DNA of 17,153 nt, from assembly GCA_050945755.1 (NCBI GenBank), contig JBMNTN010000039.1:1-17153 (forward strand), in the 5' to 3' direction. Every line of letters starts with the position of its first letter. The stretch's first letter is position 1. The notes below the pieces were generated by a model. The model saw only the letters and a program-made list of their open reading frames with translations, was not told the DNA's origin and made no database searches. The translations under genes and the position numbers were made by a program. The stretch is from JAQVXR01 sp050945755 (lineage in GTDB: Bacteria; Bacillota; Dehalobacteriia; Dehalobacteriales; Dehalobacteriaceae). This document shows, piece after piece, positions 1-6,638 of the stretch.

Positions 1-57
1 CATAGTAGAATAATAGATACAACCAAAAATATTTTAATGGTGTGAAGGAGGATTACA

Positions 58-873
58 GTGAGTAAGAAGTGGTTAGTAATAGTAGTAGCAATATGCGCTT
101 TATCCCTGCTGATTGCCGGGTGCGGACAGAATTCCCAGCAGGAAGAAGACTTGTCTTGGCAGAACATAAAAGATAAAGGCGAATTTGTCATTGGTCTTGA
201 CGACAATTTCCCGCCGATGGGTTTTAGGGATGAGAAGGGGGAAATCGTAGGCTTTGATATTGATCTGGCTAATGAAGCTGCAAAGAGAATGGGTGTCAAA
301 GTTACATTTAAACCGGTTGAATGGGACGGCGTAATTCTCAGCTTAAAGAGTAAGGATATTGATGCCATTTGGAATGGCTTAACGATCACGGAAAACAGGA
401 AAAAAGAAATTGCCTTCACTGATGTTTACTTGGAGGACAGACAGATCATTGTAGTGCAAAAAGATTCCACTATTAATACGAAAAAGGATCTGGACGGAAA
501 GGTTGTCGGCTTGCAATTGGGCAGCAGCAGTGAGGAAGCTCTGAATAATGATGCGGAAACAGCTGAGTCTTTGAAAGAAGTAAGAAAATACGGCAGCAAT
601 GCCGAAGCGTTAATGGATTTAGAAACCGGACGGATTGAAGCCGTGGTTGTTGATGAAGTAGCGGGACGATATTTCATTGCCCAGAGGCCGGATAAATATC
701 GAGTGCTGGAAGGTGAAGAGCATTTCGGTAAAGAATCTTTTGGTGTCGGCGTAAGAATGGAAGACAAAGCCTTTTTGGATGAGTTGAACAAGGCAATAAA
801 TTCCATGAAGGAAGACGGTGCCGCCGGTGAAATCTGCACCAAATGGTTTGGGGAAGATATCATTACAAAATAA
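58..873 (+). CDS. Amino acid ABC transporter, substrate-binding lipoprotein
   Basis: Extracytoplasmic solute-binding protein (family 3) that captures a polar amino acid and delivers it to the permease and ATPase encoded just downstream. The 271-residue protein begins with a lipoprotein signal peptide: basic Lys3-Lys4, a hydrophobic core, then the lipobox Ile-Ala-Gly-Cys with the acylated cysteine at residue 22, so it should be anchored to the outer face of the membrane. The two-lobed family 3 fold follows, including the conserved TENR segment (Arg114, expected to grip the ligand carboxylate) and an acidic residue in the VVVDE segment near 197-201. The start is GTG at 58 with an AAGGAGG ribosome binding site at 45-51. 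The exact amino acid carried cannot be read from the sequence. Family assignment is firm; the specific substrate is unknown. Confidence 0.95.
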   Translation: MSKKWLVIVVAICALSLLIAGCGQNSQQEEDLSWQNIKDKGEFVIGLDDNFPPMGFRDEKGEIVGFDIDLANEAAKRMGVKVTFKPVEWDGVILSLKSKDIDAIWNGLTITENRKKEIAFTDVYLEDRQIIVVQKDSTINTKKDLDGKVVGLQLGSSSEEALNNDAETAESLKEVRKYGSNAEALMDLETGRIEAVVVDEVAGRYFIAQRPDKYRVLEGEEHFGKESFGVGVRMEDKAFLDELNKAINSMKEDGAAGEICTKWFGEDIITK

Positions 874-890
874 AGGGATAGTGAATACTT

Positions 891-1541
891 GTGGACTATA
901 TTTTAAGCATTACAACATTTATTCTTAAAGGTGTTATAGTCACACTTAAGTTATATGCGGTAACAGCGGTTTTTTCCTTGCCCATTGGTATTTTAGTAGC
1001 GATCGGAAAAGTATCGGGGCCTAAAATTCTAAAAAAGATTTTAGGCCTCTATACTTGGGTTTTAAGGGGAACGCCGCTTCTCTTACAATTGTTTTTTGTT
1101 TATTTTGGGTTACCCTTTGTACCTGTCATCGGGATTAAACTTGATGTTTTTCCGGCAGCATGTTTGACATTTTCCCTAAACTATGGTGCGTATCTGGCGG
1201 AGATTTTCCGAGCAGGAATCGAATCTATCGATAAGGGGCAGTATGAAGCGTCAAAAGCTTTGGGAATGACGTATTTTCAAACAATGAGAAGGATTATTCT
1301 GCCCCAAACAGTGAAAGTTGTCTTGCCTCCTACTTGTAGTGAGGCGATTAATCTGGTAAAAGACAGTGCATTGATTGCGACCATCGGCATGGGGGATCTC
1401 TTAAGAAATGCGAAACAGGTGGTTACCAGGGATATGAACATCTCAGCATTTGTAGTGGCTTTTATTTTATACTTGATGATGTCGTCAGTAATAGTTAAGG
1501 TCTTTGAGAAACTGGAAAAAAAATATTCTATTTATGAGTAG
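891..1541 (+). CDS. Amino acid ABC transporter, permease (His/Glu/Gln/Arg/opine family)
   Basis: Integral membrane subunit forming the translocation path of a polar amino acid importer, probably as a homodimer because only one permease gene is present. The 216-residue protein has about five hydrophobic helices. The cytoplasmic EAA loop is clear: Glu119-Ala120, Gly125 and the ILPQ end at 136-139, which docks on the ATPase. The RGTPLLLQL stretch at 59-67 is typical of this permease family. The GTG start at 891 lies 17 bases after the binding-protein stop and has only a weak purine-rich site (AAAGGGA) upstream. The gene overlaps the longest open frame of the ATPase gene, and the likely ATPase start lies 10 bases after this stop, so the three genes form one operon. 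Confidence 0.95.
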   Translation: MDYILSITTFILKGVIVTLKLYAVTAVFSLPIGILVAIGKVSGPKILKKILGLYTWVLRGTPLLLQLFFVYFGLPFVPVIGIKLDVFPAACLTFSLNYGAYLAEIFRAGIESIDKGQYEASKALGMTYFQTMRRIILPQTVKVVLPPTCSEAINLVKDSALIATIGMGDLLRNAKQVVTRDMNISAFVVAFILYLMMSSVIVKVFEKLEKKYSIYE

Positions 1542-1551
1542 GGACAAAAAA

Positions 1552-2310
1552 ATGGGTATGGTGAAAGTTACTAATATTTACAAAAGGTTTGGCACATTGG
1601 AAGTATTAAAAAACGTGTCCCTGGAAGTGGATAAAGGGGAAATTGTCTCTATTATCGGGCCGTCGGGTTCGGGGAAAAGCACTCTTTTAAGGTGCCTAAA
1701 TCAACTGGAAAAAATCGATGCCGGCGTGATTGAAATCGAAGGGGTTGTGATTGCGGCACCTGATGACCCCCAGAAGAAAGCCGGTATATCTCCCAAAGAG
1801 GTTCGAGCTGCCTGCCGAAAAATGGGAATGGTTTTTCAAAATTTTAACCTATTCCCCCATAAGACGGCACTGGAGAATGTGATTGAGGCTCCAATTATCG
1901 TGAATAAAATGGATAAAGACAGTGCGCGCCGTATTGGAGAGGAACAGCTTGCTAAGGTAGGTCTGTTAGACAAGAAAGATGCCTACCCATCCCAAATTTC
2001 CGGTGGGCAAAAGCAGAGGGTGGCGATTGCCCGAGCACTGGCTATGAACCCGGATATCATGCTTTTTGACGAACCGACATCGGCTCTGGACCCGGAACTG
2101 GTTGGGGAAGTGCTCAGTGTAATTAAAAACTTGGCTAAAGAGCGGATGACGATGCTGGTTGTCACCCACGAAATGGGATTTGCCAGGGAAGTATCTGATC
2201 GGGTAGTTTTTATGGATGAAGGACGGATATTAGAAGACGCTAGACCGGAGAAGATTTTTGAAAATCCAAGCCACCCCAGGATAAAAACTTTTTTAGAAAA
2301 AATGCTTTAA
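1552..2310 (+). CDS. Amino acid ABC transporter, ATP-binding protein (GlnQ/HisP type)
   Basis: Cytoplasmic ATPase that powers the importer encoded by the two preceding genes. All ABC motifs are intact in the 252-residue product: Walker A GPSGSGKST (36-44), Q-loop Gln96, signature ISGGQKQR (149-156), Walker B IMLFDEP (169-175) and the switch His206 in VVTHEM. The frame is open back to a TTG at 1504 and an ATG at 1534, but the purine-rich GTAGGGA at about 1538-1544 best serves the ATG at 1552 (or the in-frame ATG at 1558), so 1552 is chosen. Family knowledge points to polar amino acids such as glutamine, arginine, histidine or cystine. A hairpin terminator follows directly. Confidence 0.93.
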   Translation: MGMVKVTNIYKRFGTLEVLKNVSLEVDKGEIVSIIGPSGSGKSTLLRCLNQLEKIDAGVIEIEGVVIAAPDDPQKKAGISPKEVRAACRKMGMVFQNFNLFPHKTALENVIEAPIIVNKMDKDSARRIGEEQLAKVGLLDKKDAYPSQISGGQKQRVAIARALAMNPDIMLFDEPTSALDPELVGEVLSVIKNLAKERMTMLVVTHEMGFAREVSDRVVFMDEGRILEDARPEKIFENPSHPRIKTFLEKML

Positions 2311-2313
2311 TAG

Positions 2314-2338
2314 ATACCGCCTCCGGGTGGTATTTTTT
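2314..2338 (+). terminator. Intrinsic terminator of the amino acid transporter operon
   Basis: An 8-pair stem (ATACCGCC with GGTGGTAT, one G-U pair) closes a TCCG tetraloop and runs into a T-rich tract. It sits 3 bases after the ATPase stop codon. Confidence 0.85.
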
Positions 2339-2391
2339 AATAAAAAACAAGATTAAGCAGGTTATTTGTAACATTGTATAGGCAACCTTGT

Positions 2392-2419
2392 TTGATGTTT
2401 CTTAAACATGTGATAGAAT
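2392..2419 (+). promoter_or_regulatory. Putative sigma-A promoter for the HAD hydrolase gene
   Basis: TTGATG (2392-2397), a 16-base spacer and TAGAAT (2414-2419) preceded by a TG extension (2411-2412). The predicted start of transcription near 2426 leaves just enough leader for the ribosome binding site at 2437-2444, which supports a TTG start at 2449. Confidence 0.5.
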
Positions 2420-2448
2420 ATATCATATCATTTTTTGAGGTGAGACCT

Positions 2449-3180
2449 TTGTTAAAGGTATTGATGTTTGATTTAGATGGAACGCTACTTCCTCTCGATT
2501 TTGATCTTTTTTTTCATAAGTATTTTGAAACAATTGCCCCTTATTTTCAAGAGATCATAGAGCCTGCAATATTTGTCAAGAAACTAATGGCTTCAACCTA
2601 TGACATGATTAATAACCCAGGGCAGTTTACAAATGAGCAGGTATTCATGGACAGCTTTTTACCTGCCATCCGGCAGAACAAAGATACCATGTATCCTCTT
2701 TTCGAAAAGTTTTATGAAGAGGAATTTCCTAAACTAAAAAAATATGCCGGTTATTCCCAGTGGTCGGCGCAAGCAATACAGAAGGCATTGGATAAAGGTT
2801 ATCGAATTTGTCTTGCTACTAATCCGGTATTTCCCAGGCGGGCAATAGAGCATCGAATGAGCTGGGCAGGGATAGAAAGGTTTCCCTGGGAATTTGTCAC
2901 AACATACGAAAACAGCTATGGGTGCAAGCCCAATCCCGCCTATTATAAAGGCATCTGCCGGGTGCTTAAAGTAACCCCCAAAGAATGTCTCATGGTGGGG
3001 AATGATGTGCAAGAGGATTTGGTGGCCCAAACGTTAGGGATGAAAACTTTCCTTGTGACTGATTACTTGATTGACCGGGGAGAACCCCGGTATGAACCCG
3101 ACTATCGGGGGAGTTTGGAGGAACTTTATAACTTTATGTGTGGATTACCCAATAATCCTGGGGAAAATAAATTAATTTGA
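2449..3180 (+). CDS. HAD-family hydrolase (probable phosphatase)
   Basis: Soluble haloacid dehalogenase-superfamily enzyme, most likely a phosphatase of unknown substrate. Motif I is FDLDGT at residues 7-12, giving nucleophile Asp8 and general acid Asp10. Motif II is the Thr of LATNP, the motif III lysine is in CKPNP, and motif IV is GNDVQED, all in the usual order. The long helical stretch between motifs I and II is a C1-type cap. The frame is open from 2374, but GAGGTGAG at 2437-2444 lies 4 bases before the TTG at 2449, and the first residues then lead straight into motif I as is normal, giving 243 residues. It stands alone between a terminator and cbiZ, so context gives no substrate clue. 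Confidence 0.85.
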   Translation: MLKVLMFDLDGTLLPLDFDLFFHKYFETIAPYFQEIIEPAIFVKKLMASTYDMINNPGQFTNEQVFMDSFLPAIRQNKDTMYPLFEKFYEEEFPKLKKYAGYSQWSAQAIQKALDKGYRICLATNPVFPRRAIEHRMSWAGIERFPWEFVTTYENSYGCKPNPAYYKGICRVLKVTPKECLMVGNDVQEDLVAQTLGMKTFLVTDYLIDRGEPRYEPDYRGSLEELYNFMCGLPNNPGENKLI

Positions 3181-3306
3181 TCGGACTGTTGTCCGGATAA
3201 CTATATTTTAGCAGGCACCCCATTGAAGATTAATTTTTTTAATGTACATATCAAACAAATTTAAGAGTGGATATCGGCTAGAGAAACTTAAAAGGAAGAG
3301 AGAACT

Positions 3307-4014
3307 GTGAGTGAAAAAAGAGGGATTGAAATACCTATTCCGGGGATCAAAGGATATGTTAAAGACAAGGCATTATTTATTAAATCGGAAGAGAGCTTGC
3401 ATGCCCTAAACTCTTCAATTTTGGGAGGAGGGTTTACCCGGCCGAAAAACCTTATTAACGTACAGGTAGAAAAAGGATATGATGGAGGTAATCCATCGGA
3501 AGACTTAGTTGGTTTTGCAAAAAAAGCGGGTCTTAACGTAGATGACACTATTGGGATGATGACGGCGGCATTAGTTGATGACTTATCTTTGCAATATGAA
3601 CAGGACGGGAACTTGACTGTTGCAGCGTTGGTAACTTCCGGTGTCAGCAATGCGCTGGCGGCGGGAGGGAAGAGTAATTTTTCATATTCCCCCCGGGTCG
3701 GAACCATTAATATCGTGGTGCTAATAGACGGAAATCTTTCCCCTGCGGCCATGGTAAATGGGGTTATGACCGCTACTGAGGCAAAAACCCTAGCGCTAAT
3801 GGATTTAAATGTGAAAGATGTTTTTTCTGGGGAACCGGCTTCGGGAACATCTACCGATGCGCTAATAATTGCCGCTACAGGCCGCGGGATAATGCTTCCT
3901 TATGCCGGAACTGCTACCCAGATAGGCCAAATGATCGGACGGACAGTACGTGAGGCGGTATATCAATCAACAAGTACCTATCTGCAGAGGAAACCCATGG
4001 AACGTAAAACTTAA
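3307..4014 (+). CDS. cbiZ: Adenosylcobinamide amidohydrolase CbiZ
   Basis: Cytoplasmic enzyme that hydrolyses the aminopropanol side-chain amide of adenosylcobinamide (and, in some bacteria, of pseudo-cobamides) to adenosylcobyric acid, so that scavenged corrinoids can re-enter cobamide synthesis. Recognised from the CbiZ pattern: the glycine-rich LGGGF near 39-43, TAAL around 86-89, TSGVSNALAAGG (110-121), GTIN (132-135), the TEAK segment (157-160), GTSTDA (180-185) and YAGTATQIG (199-207). Length, 235 residues, fits single-domain CbiZ. The GTG start at 3307 has AAGGAAGAGA upstream at about 3292-3301. No cobamide biosynthesis gene or transporter is adjacent, and I see no cobalamin riboswitch in the short upstream gap. 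It converges on serC across a shared terminator. Confidence 0.88.
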   Translation: MSEKRGIEIPIPGIKGYVKDKALFIKSEESLHALNSSILGGGFTRPKNLINVQVEKGYDGGNPSEDLVGFAKKAGLNVDDTIGMMTAALVDDLSLQYEQDGNLTVAALVTSGVSNALAAGGKSNFSYSPRVGTINIVVLIDGNLSPAAMVNGVMTATEAKTLALMDLNVKDVFSGEPASGTSTDALIIAATGRGIMLPYAGTATQIGQMIGRTVREAVYQSTSTYLQRKPMERKT

Positions 4015-4034
4015 ATACTTTTTTTCAATAATTA

Positions 4035-4061
4035 AAAAAGACGGCTTAGAGCCGTCTTTTT
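4035..4061. terminator. Bidirectional terminator shared by cbiZ and serC
   Basis: A 12-pair perfect stem (4035-4046 with 4050-4061) around a TAG loop has an A-run on its left arm and a T-run on its right arm, so it can terminate both convergent transcripts. Its right end overlaps the first two bases of the serC stop codon (complement at 4060-4062). Confidence 0.9.
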
Positions 4062-5148
4062 AACCATTTTTACGCATAAAATCTTTCATAAATTCGGCTA
4101 GTGCGCTGCACCCCTCTACCGGCATTGCGTTATAGATAGATGCTCTTAACCCTCCAACGGAACGATGTCCCTTTAAACCAATAAATCCTTGAGAGGTGGC
4201 TTCTTGAGCAAAAGTCTTTTCCAAGTCGGCATTTGACATGGTAAATGTAATATTCATGAGAGAACGGCTGTCCTTTTCCGCATGCCCTTTATAGAATCCA
4301 TTGCTTTGATCAATTACATTATAAATATAAGCGGCTTTTTCCTGGTTGGTTTTTTCTATACCTTCAAGACCACCTTGTTCTTTCAGCCATTTTAGCACCA
4401 GGTTGAGCATATAGATCGCAAAGGCAGGCGGAGTATTATAAAGAGAACTTTTCTCAGCATGGGTACTGTATTTAAGCATGGTAGGAGCGGGTGGTTGAGC
4501 TTTTTCTAAAAAGTCTTTGCGTATGATTACCAGTGTTACACCGGCCGGTCCAAGATTTTTTTGGGCTCCGGCATAAATCAGGCCAAATTTGGATACATCA
4601 AAAGGACGGCTCATCATGTCGGAAGACATATCTGCTACTAATGGTATATTACCGGTATCAGGGAAATCCCGCCACTGGGTGCCATAAATGGTATTATTAG
4701 AAGTGATATGAACATAAACAGGGTTTTCGCTAAGCATTATTTCTTTTTGCTCGGGGATACGTTGGTAGTTTCCCTCTTTTGTGCTGGCAGCAACATGGAT
4801 GGAACCAACCTTTTGGGCTTCCTTCAGAGCCTTTTCCGACCAACTGCCGGTGAGAATGTAGTCTGCAGTGGTTCCTTCTAAGAGAAAATTCATCGGAACC
4901 ATGGAGAATTGAGTGCTGGCCCCGCCTTGGAGAAAGAGCACTTGGAAGTCGTCTCCAAGACCCAATAGTTCTTTGACAAGATTTTCGGCGCCAAAAATTA
5001 CTTCTTCAAAGTCCTTGGCGCGATGGCTAATTTCTAATACAGACATGCCCGTTCCATGGAAATTTAAGAGTTCTTTTTGTGCTTGTTCCAGTACGGGCAG
5101 AGGAAGGGTAGCGGGCCCGGCATAAAAATTATAGACACGTTCTGACAT
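4060..5148 (-). CDS. serC: Phosphoserine aminotransferase SerC
   Basis: PLP-dependent class V aminotransferase converting 3-phosphohydroxypyruvate and glutamate to phosphoserine and 2-oxoglutarate, the second step of serine synthesis; it can also act in pyridoxal phosphate synthesis in some bacteria. The 362-residue length matches the family. The N-terminal NFYAGPATLP, the GGAS phosphate-binding turn (75-78), SHR (41-43), Asp173 in VADMSSD and the Schiff-base Lys197 in AGAQKNLGP are all intact. The start codon is ATG at 5146-5148, preceded on its strand by GGGAGGA. It is transcribed alone from a strong promoter at 5197-5225; no serA is adjacent. Confidence 0.96.
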   Translation of the reverse strand: MSERVYNFYAGPATLPLPVLEQAQKELLNFHGTGMSVLEISHRAKDFEEVIFGAENLVKELLGLGDDFQVLFLQGGASTQFSMVPMNFLLEGTTADYILTGSWSEKALKEAQKVGSIHVAASTKEGNYQRIPEQKEIMLSENPVYVHITSNNTIYGTQWRDFPDTGNIPLVADMSSDMMSRPFDVSKFGLIYAGAQKNLGPAGVTLVIIRKDFLEKAQPPAPTMLKYSTHAEKSSLYNTPPAFAIYMLNLVLKWLKEQGGLEGIEKTNQEKAAYIYNVIDQSNGFYKGHAEKDSRSLMNITFTMSNADLEKTFAQEATSQGFIGLKGHRSVGGLRASIYNAMPVEGCSALAEFMKDFMRKNG

Positions 5149-5196
5149 TTTTTATTTCCTCCCTAAAAATGGTATCAATAAAAATATCTTCCTTAA

Positions 5197-5225
5197 ATTA
5201 TACTGCAGTTTCTCTCAGTACTCAA
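5197..5225 (-). promoter_or_regulatory. serC promoter with an embedded dyad
   Basis: Read on the minus strand: -35 TTGAGT (complement 5220-5225), exactly 17 bases, then a consensus -10 TATAAT (complement 5197-5202). Predicted transcription start is near 5190, giving a leader of about 40 bases. The dyad TACTG-N10-CAGTA at 5201-5220 fills the spacer and touches both hexamers, an arrangement suited to a repressor operator. Confidence 0.75.
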
Positions 5226-5293
5226 TGATAATTAATAAAATTTATGAGAAGAACGAGGAGTTAAATTCTAGGCTCCAAATCCGCTAGCGATGA

Positions 5294-5322
5294 TTGTTAA
5301 AGATAAAGAAACGGATTATAAT
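5294..5322 (+). promoter_or_regulatory. Strong sigma-A promoter driving the murI leader
   Basis: TTGTTA (5294-5299), a 17-base spacer and consensus TATAAT (5317-5322). The predicted start near 5329 lies about 257 bases before the murI start. A dyad (AATTA 5323-5327 with TAATT 5343-5347, plus inner AGCT copies) begins directly after the -10 box and could be an operator or a 5' hairpin. Confidence 0.7.
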
Positions 5323-5328
5323 AATTAA

Positions 5329-5574
5329 GAGCTAATACAGCTTAATTCTAATCATTGTTTTAGGAGTGGTCAAATCTTATCACTAAGTCACATCATAGGG
5401 ATGATTGCCACTCTGTTTTTCCTGCAGTTTTCTTTCCGGGAGGACTGTCCAGACAGTCCGGAGGGGAACGATTTTTGCAGTCGGCGTGTTTTCGGGACTG
5501 CCTAAGAACATGCTTAAAAAGGGTCTGGATCATCAAATAAACATTTGAAGTTATTATGTGTTGTTAACGACATC
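5329..5574 (+). ncRNA. Candidate structured leader RNA or small RNA upstream of murI
   Basis: Predicted transcript region with several stems seen by eye. (1) GAGTGG 5364-5369 with CCACTC 5408-5413, extended by CAA/TTG, then TGTTTTT at 5414-5420. (2) A long hairpin at 5422-5480: CTGCA/TGCAG at the base, a middle stem of UUUCUUUCC (5429-5437) with GGAGGGGAA (5460-5468), and a top stem GGACTGT/ACAGTCC around CCAG. (3) GCAGTC 5477-5482 with GACTGC 5496-5501, which competes with the base of stem 2. (4) TCAAAT/ATTTGA at 5533-5548. I could not match it to a known riboswitch, T-box, SRP RNA, tmRNA or 6S RNA from memory. Whether it is a cis-regulatory leader or a separate small RNA is open. Confidence 0.4.
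5364..5420 (+). terminator. Possible attenuator-type terminator inside the murI leader
   Basis: A hairpin closed by six GC-rich pairs (GAGTGG/CCACTC) with an extended inner stem is followed two bases later by a five-T run. A transcript from the 5294-5322 promoter stopping here would be about 90 bases long. The inner part is imperfect, so its strength is uncertain. Confidence 0.45.
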
Positions 5575-5585
5575 AGGTGGTGATA

Positions 5586-6371
5586 ATGATTTTACCAAAA
5601 AATATGGCAATTGGGATGTTTGACTCGGGGTTAGGCGGTGTGAGTGTGCTAGCAGAAGCGATTAAAATGCTGCCTAATGAATCCTTTCTATATTATGGCG
5701 ATTCCGCTCATGCTCCTTATGGGGAAAAAGCGACAAATGAGATAAAGAAGCTCTCTATCCGGGCCGCAGATTTCTTAATGAAAAAAGGAATAAAGGCGTT
5801 GGTTGTTGCCTGCAATACAGCAACCAGTGTGGCGATTGAAGATTTGAGGAAGCGCTTTTCCTTTCCTGTTATTGGGATGGAACCGGCCCTGAAACCTGCA
5901 GTCCAAATTGCAACAGCAGGAAAAATTATTGTGATGGCAACTCCGGTAACCCTCCGGGAAGAAAAGTTTTTACGTTTGTTAGAAAAATATCAAGACCAAA
6001 GGGATATTATTGCTCTTCCCTGTCCGGGACTGGCGGAATTAATTGAAAGAGGCTGTTGTTCCGGTAAAGAAATTGAAAATTACTTGATAAATTTATTTTC
6101 TCCTCTAAAAAGGGAGAGTATTTCGACGGTTGTTTTAGGATGTACACATTATAGTTTTATTAAGAAAGAAGTAAAAAGTATGATGCCCAGTGTCCAGGTT
6201 GTGGATGGTAACTTTGGTACGATTAAACATCTGGAAGAGGTTTTAAGAGAAAATAATCTTATCTCAAGTTTGGCCTGGGATCAACGGAAGATTGAATGTT
6301 TTACTTCAGCTGATCCGGAGCAATTTATGCCCTTATACCATCGGTTGTTGTCTCAGAAATTAGGAGAGTAA
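5586..6371 (+). CDS. murI: Glutamate racemase MurI
   Basis: Cofactor-independent cytoplasmic racemase interconverting L- and D-glutamate, supplying D-glutamate for peptidoglycan. Both catalytic cysteines are in place: Cys76 in VVACNTATS and Cys186 in VVLGCTHY. The substrate-binding DSGLGG (13-18) and YYGDSAHAPYG (36-46) are also present. The frame is open from GTG codons at 5577 and 5580, but AGGTGGTGAT at 5575-5584 matches the anti-Shine-Dalgarno sequence with one mismatch and would serve the ATG at 5586 with normal spacing, giving 261 residues. It is a single-gene unit, bounded upstream by the long structured leader and downstream by a terminator. Confidence 0.95.
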   Translation: MILPKNMAIGMFDSGLGGVSVLAEAIKMLPNESFLYYGDSAHAPYGEKATNEIKKLSIRAADFLMKKGIKALVVACNTATSVAIEDLRKRFSFPVIGMEPALKPAVQIATAGKIIVMATPVTLREEKFLRLLEKYQDQRDIIALPCPGLAELIERGCCSGKEIENYLINLFSPLKRESISTVVLGCTHYSFIKKEVKSMMPSVQVVDGNFGTIKHLEEVLRENNLISSLAWDQRKIECFTSADPEQFMPLYHRLLSQKLGE

Positions 6372-6405
6372 ATCTTACGCATAAAAATATTATTATTGAA
6401 ATAAC

Positions 6406-6447
6406 AAGCAGCCACCTTTTTACCGGTGACTGCTTTTGCATATTTTT
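6406..6447 (+). terminator. Intrinsic terminator after murI
   Basis: The stem AAGCAG-C-CACC pairs with GGTG-A-CTGCTT (one C-A mismatch, 6406-6416 with 6425-6435) and is followed by a T-rich stretch ending in five Ts. It lies about 35 bases after the murI stop. Confidence 0.75.
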
Positions 6448-6604
6448 ACACTTCTTTTAACAAAATATAAATAAGTTTTATGTTGGACAAAGATTTATGT
6501 GATTGAACTCTTAACACCCTAATTTTTTAGTTTTTTTGATTCAATGAGAAGTTTTTAGCACTAAAAGTTATGGATTTTTAAGTAGGGAAAAAGAATTATC
6601 CTGT

Positions 6605-6638
6605 AAGGAGGTGTACAGCCGTTTATCGGCGCGCCATG
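6605..6638 (+). promoter_or_regulatory. Unusual glgP initiation region: strong SD, hairpin, then start
   Basis: AAGGAGGTG at 6605-6613 is a near-perfect ribosome site, but the only in-frame start, ATG 6636, is about 22 bases further on. No ATG, GTG or TTG in that frame lies between them. The gap contains GCCG-TTTAT-CGGC (6618-6630), which if folded would leave about 11 unpaired bases between site and start. It also contains the palindrome GGCGCGCC (6628-6635). Confidence 0.5.

Larger units (their letters stand above)
5149..5585. other. Long divergent intergenic region between serC and murI
   Basis: This 437-base region has no gene I can support. From left to right it holds the serC ribosome site and promoter (minus strand), a strong plus-strand promoter at 5294-5322, and then a leader full of potential RNA hairpins reaching the murI ribosome binding site. 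A 34-codon open frame (5401-5505) lies within the structured part but lacks a ribosome site. Confidence 0.7.

Noticed and set aside
3182..3195. Hairpin CGGAC-TGTT-GTCCG after the HAD gene as an intrinsic terminator.
   Set aside because: Only five pairs and no following T-run, so too weak to list as a terminator.
5401..5505. A 34-codon ATG open frame in the murI leader as a small gene or leader peptide.
   Set aside because: No ribosome site at normal distance (ATAGGG abuts the ATG), mixed composition, and the same bases are accounted for by strong RNA stems.
5329..5574. The murI leader as a known RNA: cobalamin, SAM, lysine, glutamine or guanidine riboswitch, T-box, SRP RNA, tmRNA or 6S RNA.
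   Set aside because: None of the signature boxes I know for these was found. A 6S-like fold was considered, but the ends do not form a closing stem. A covariance search could overturn this.
6628..6635. GGCGCGCC palindrome before glgP as a cloning scar (an AscI-type site).
   Set aside because: The surrounding sequence is natural and the palindrome is partly explained by the adjacent small hairpin; a chance occurrence is simpler.
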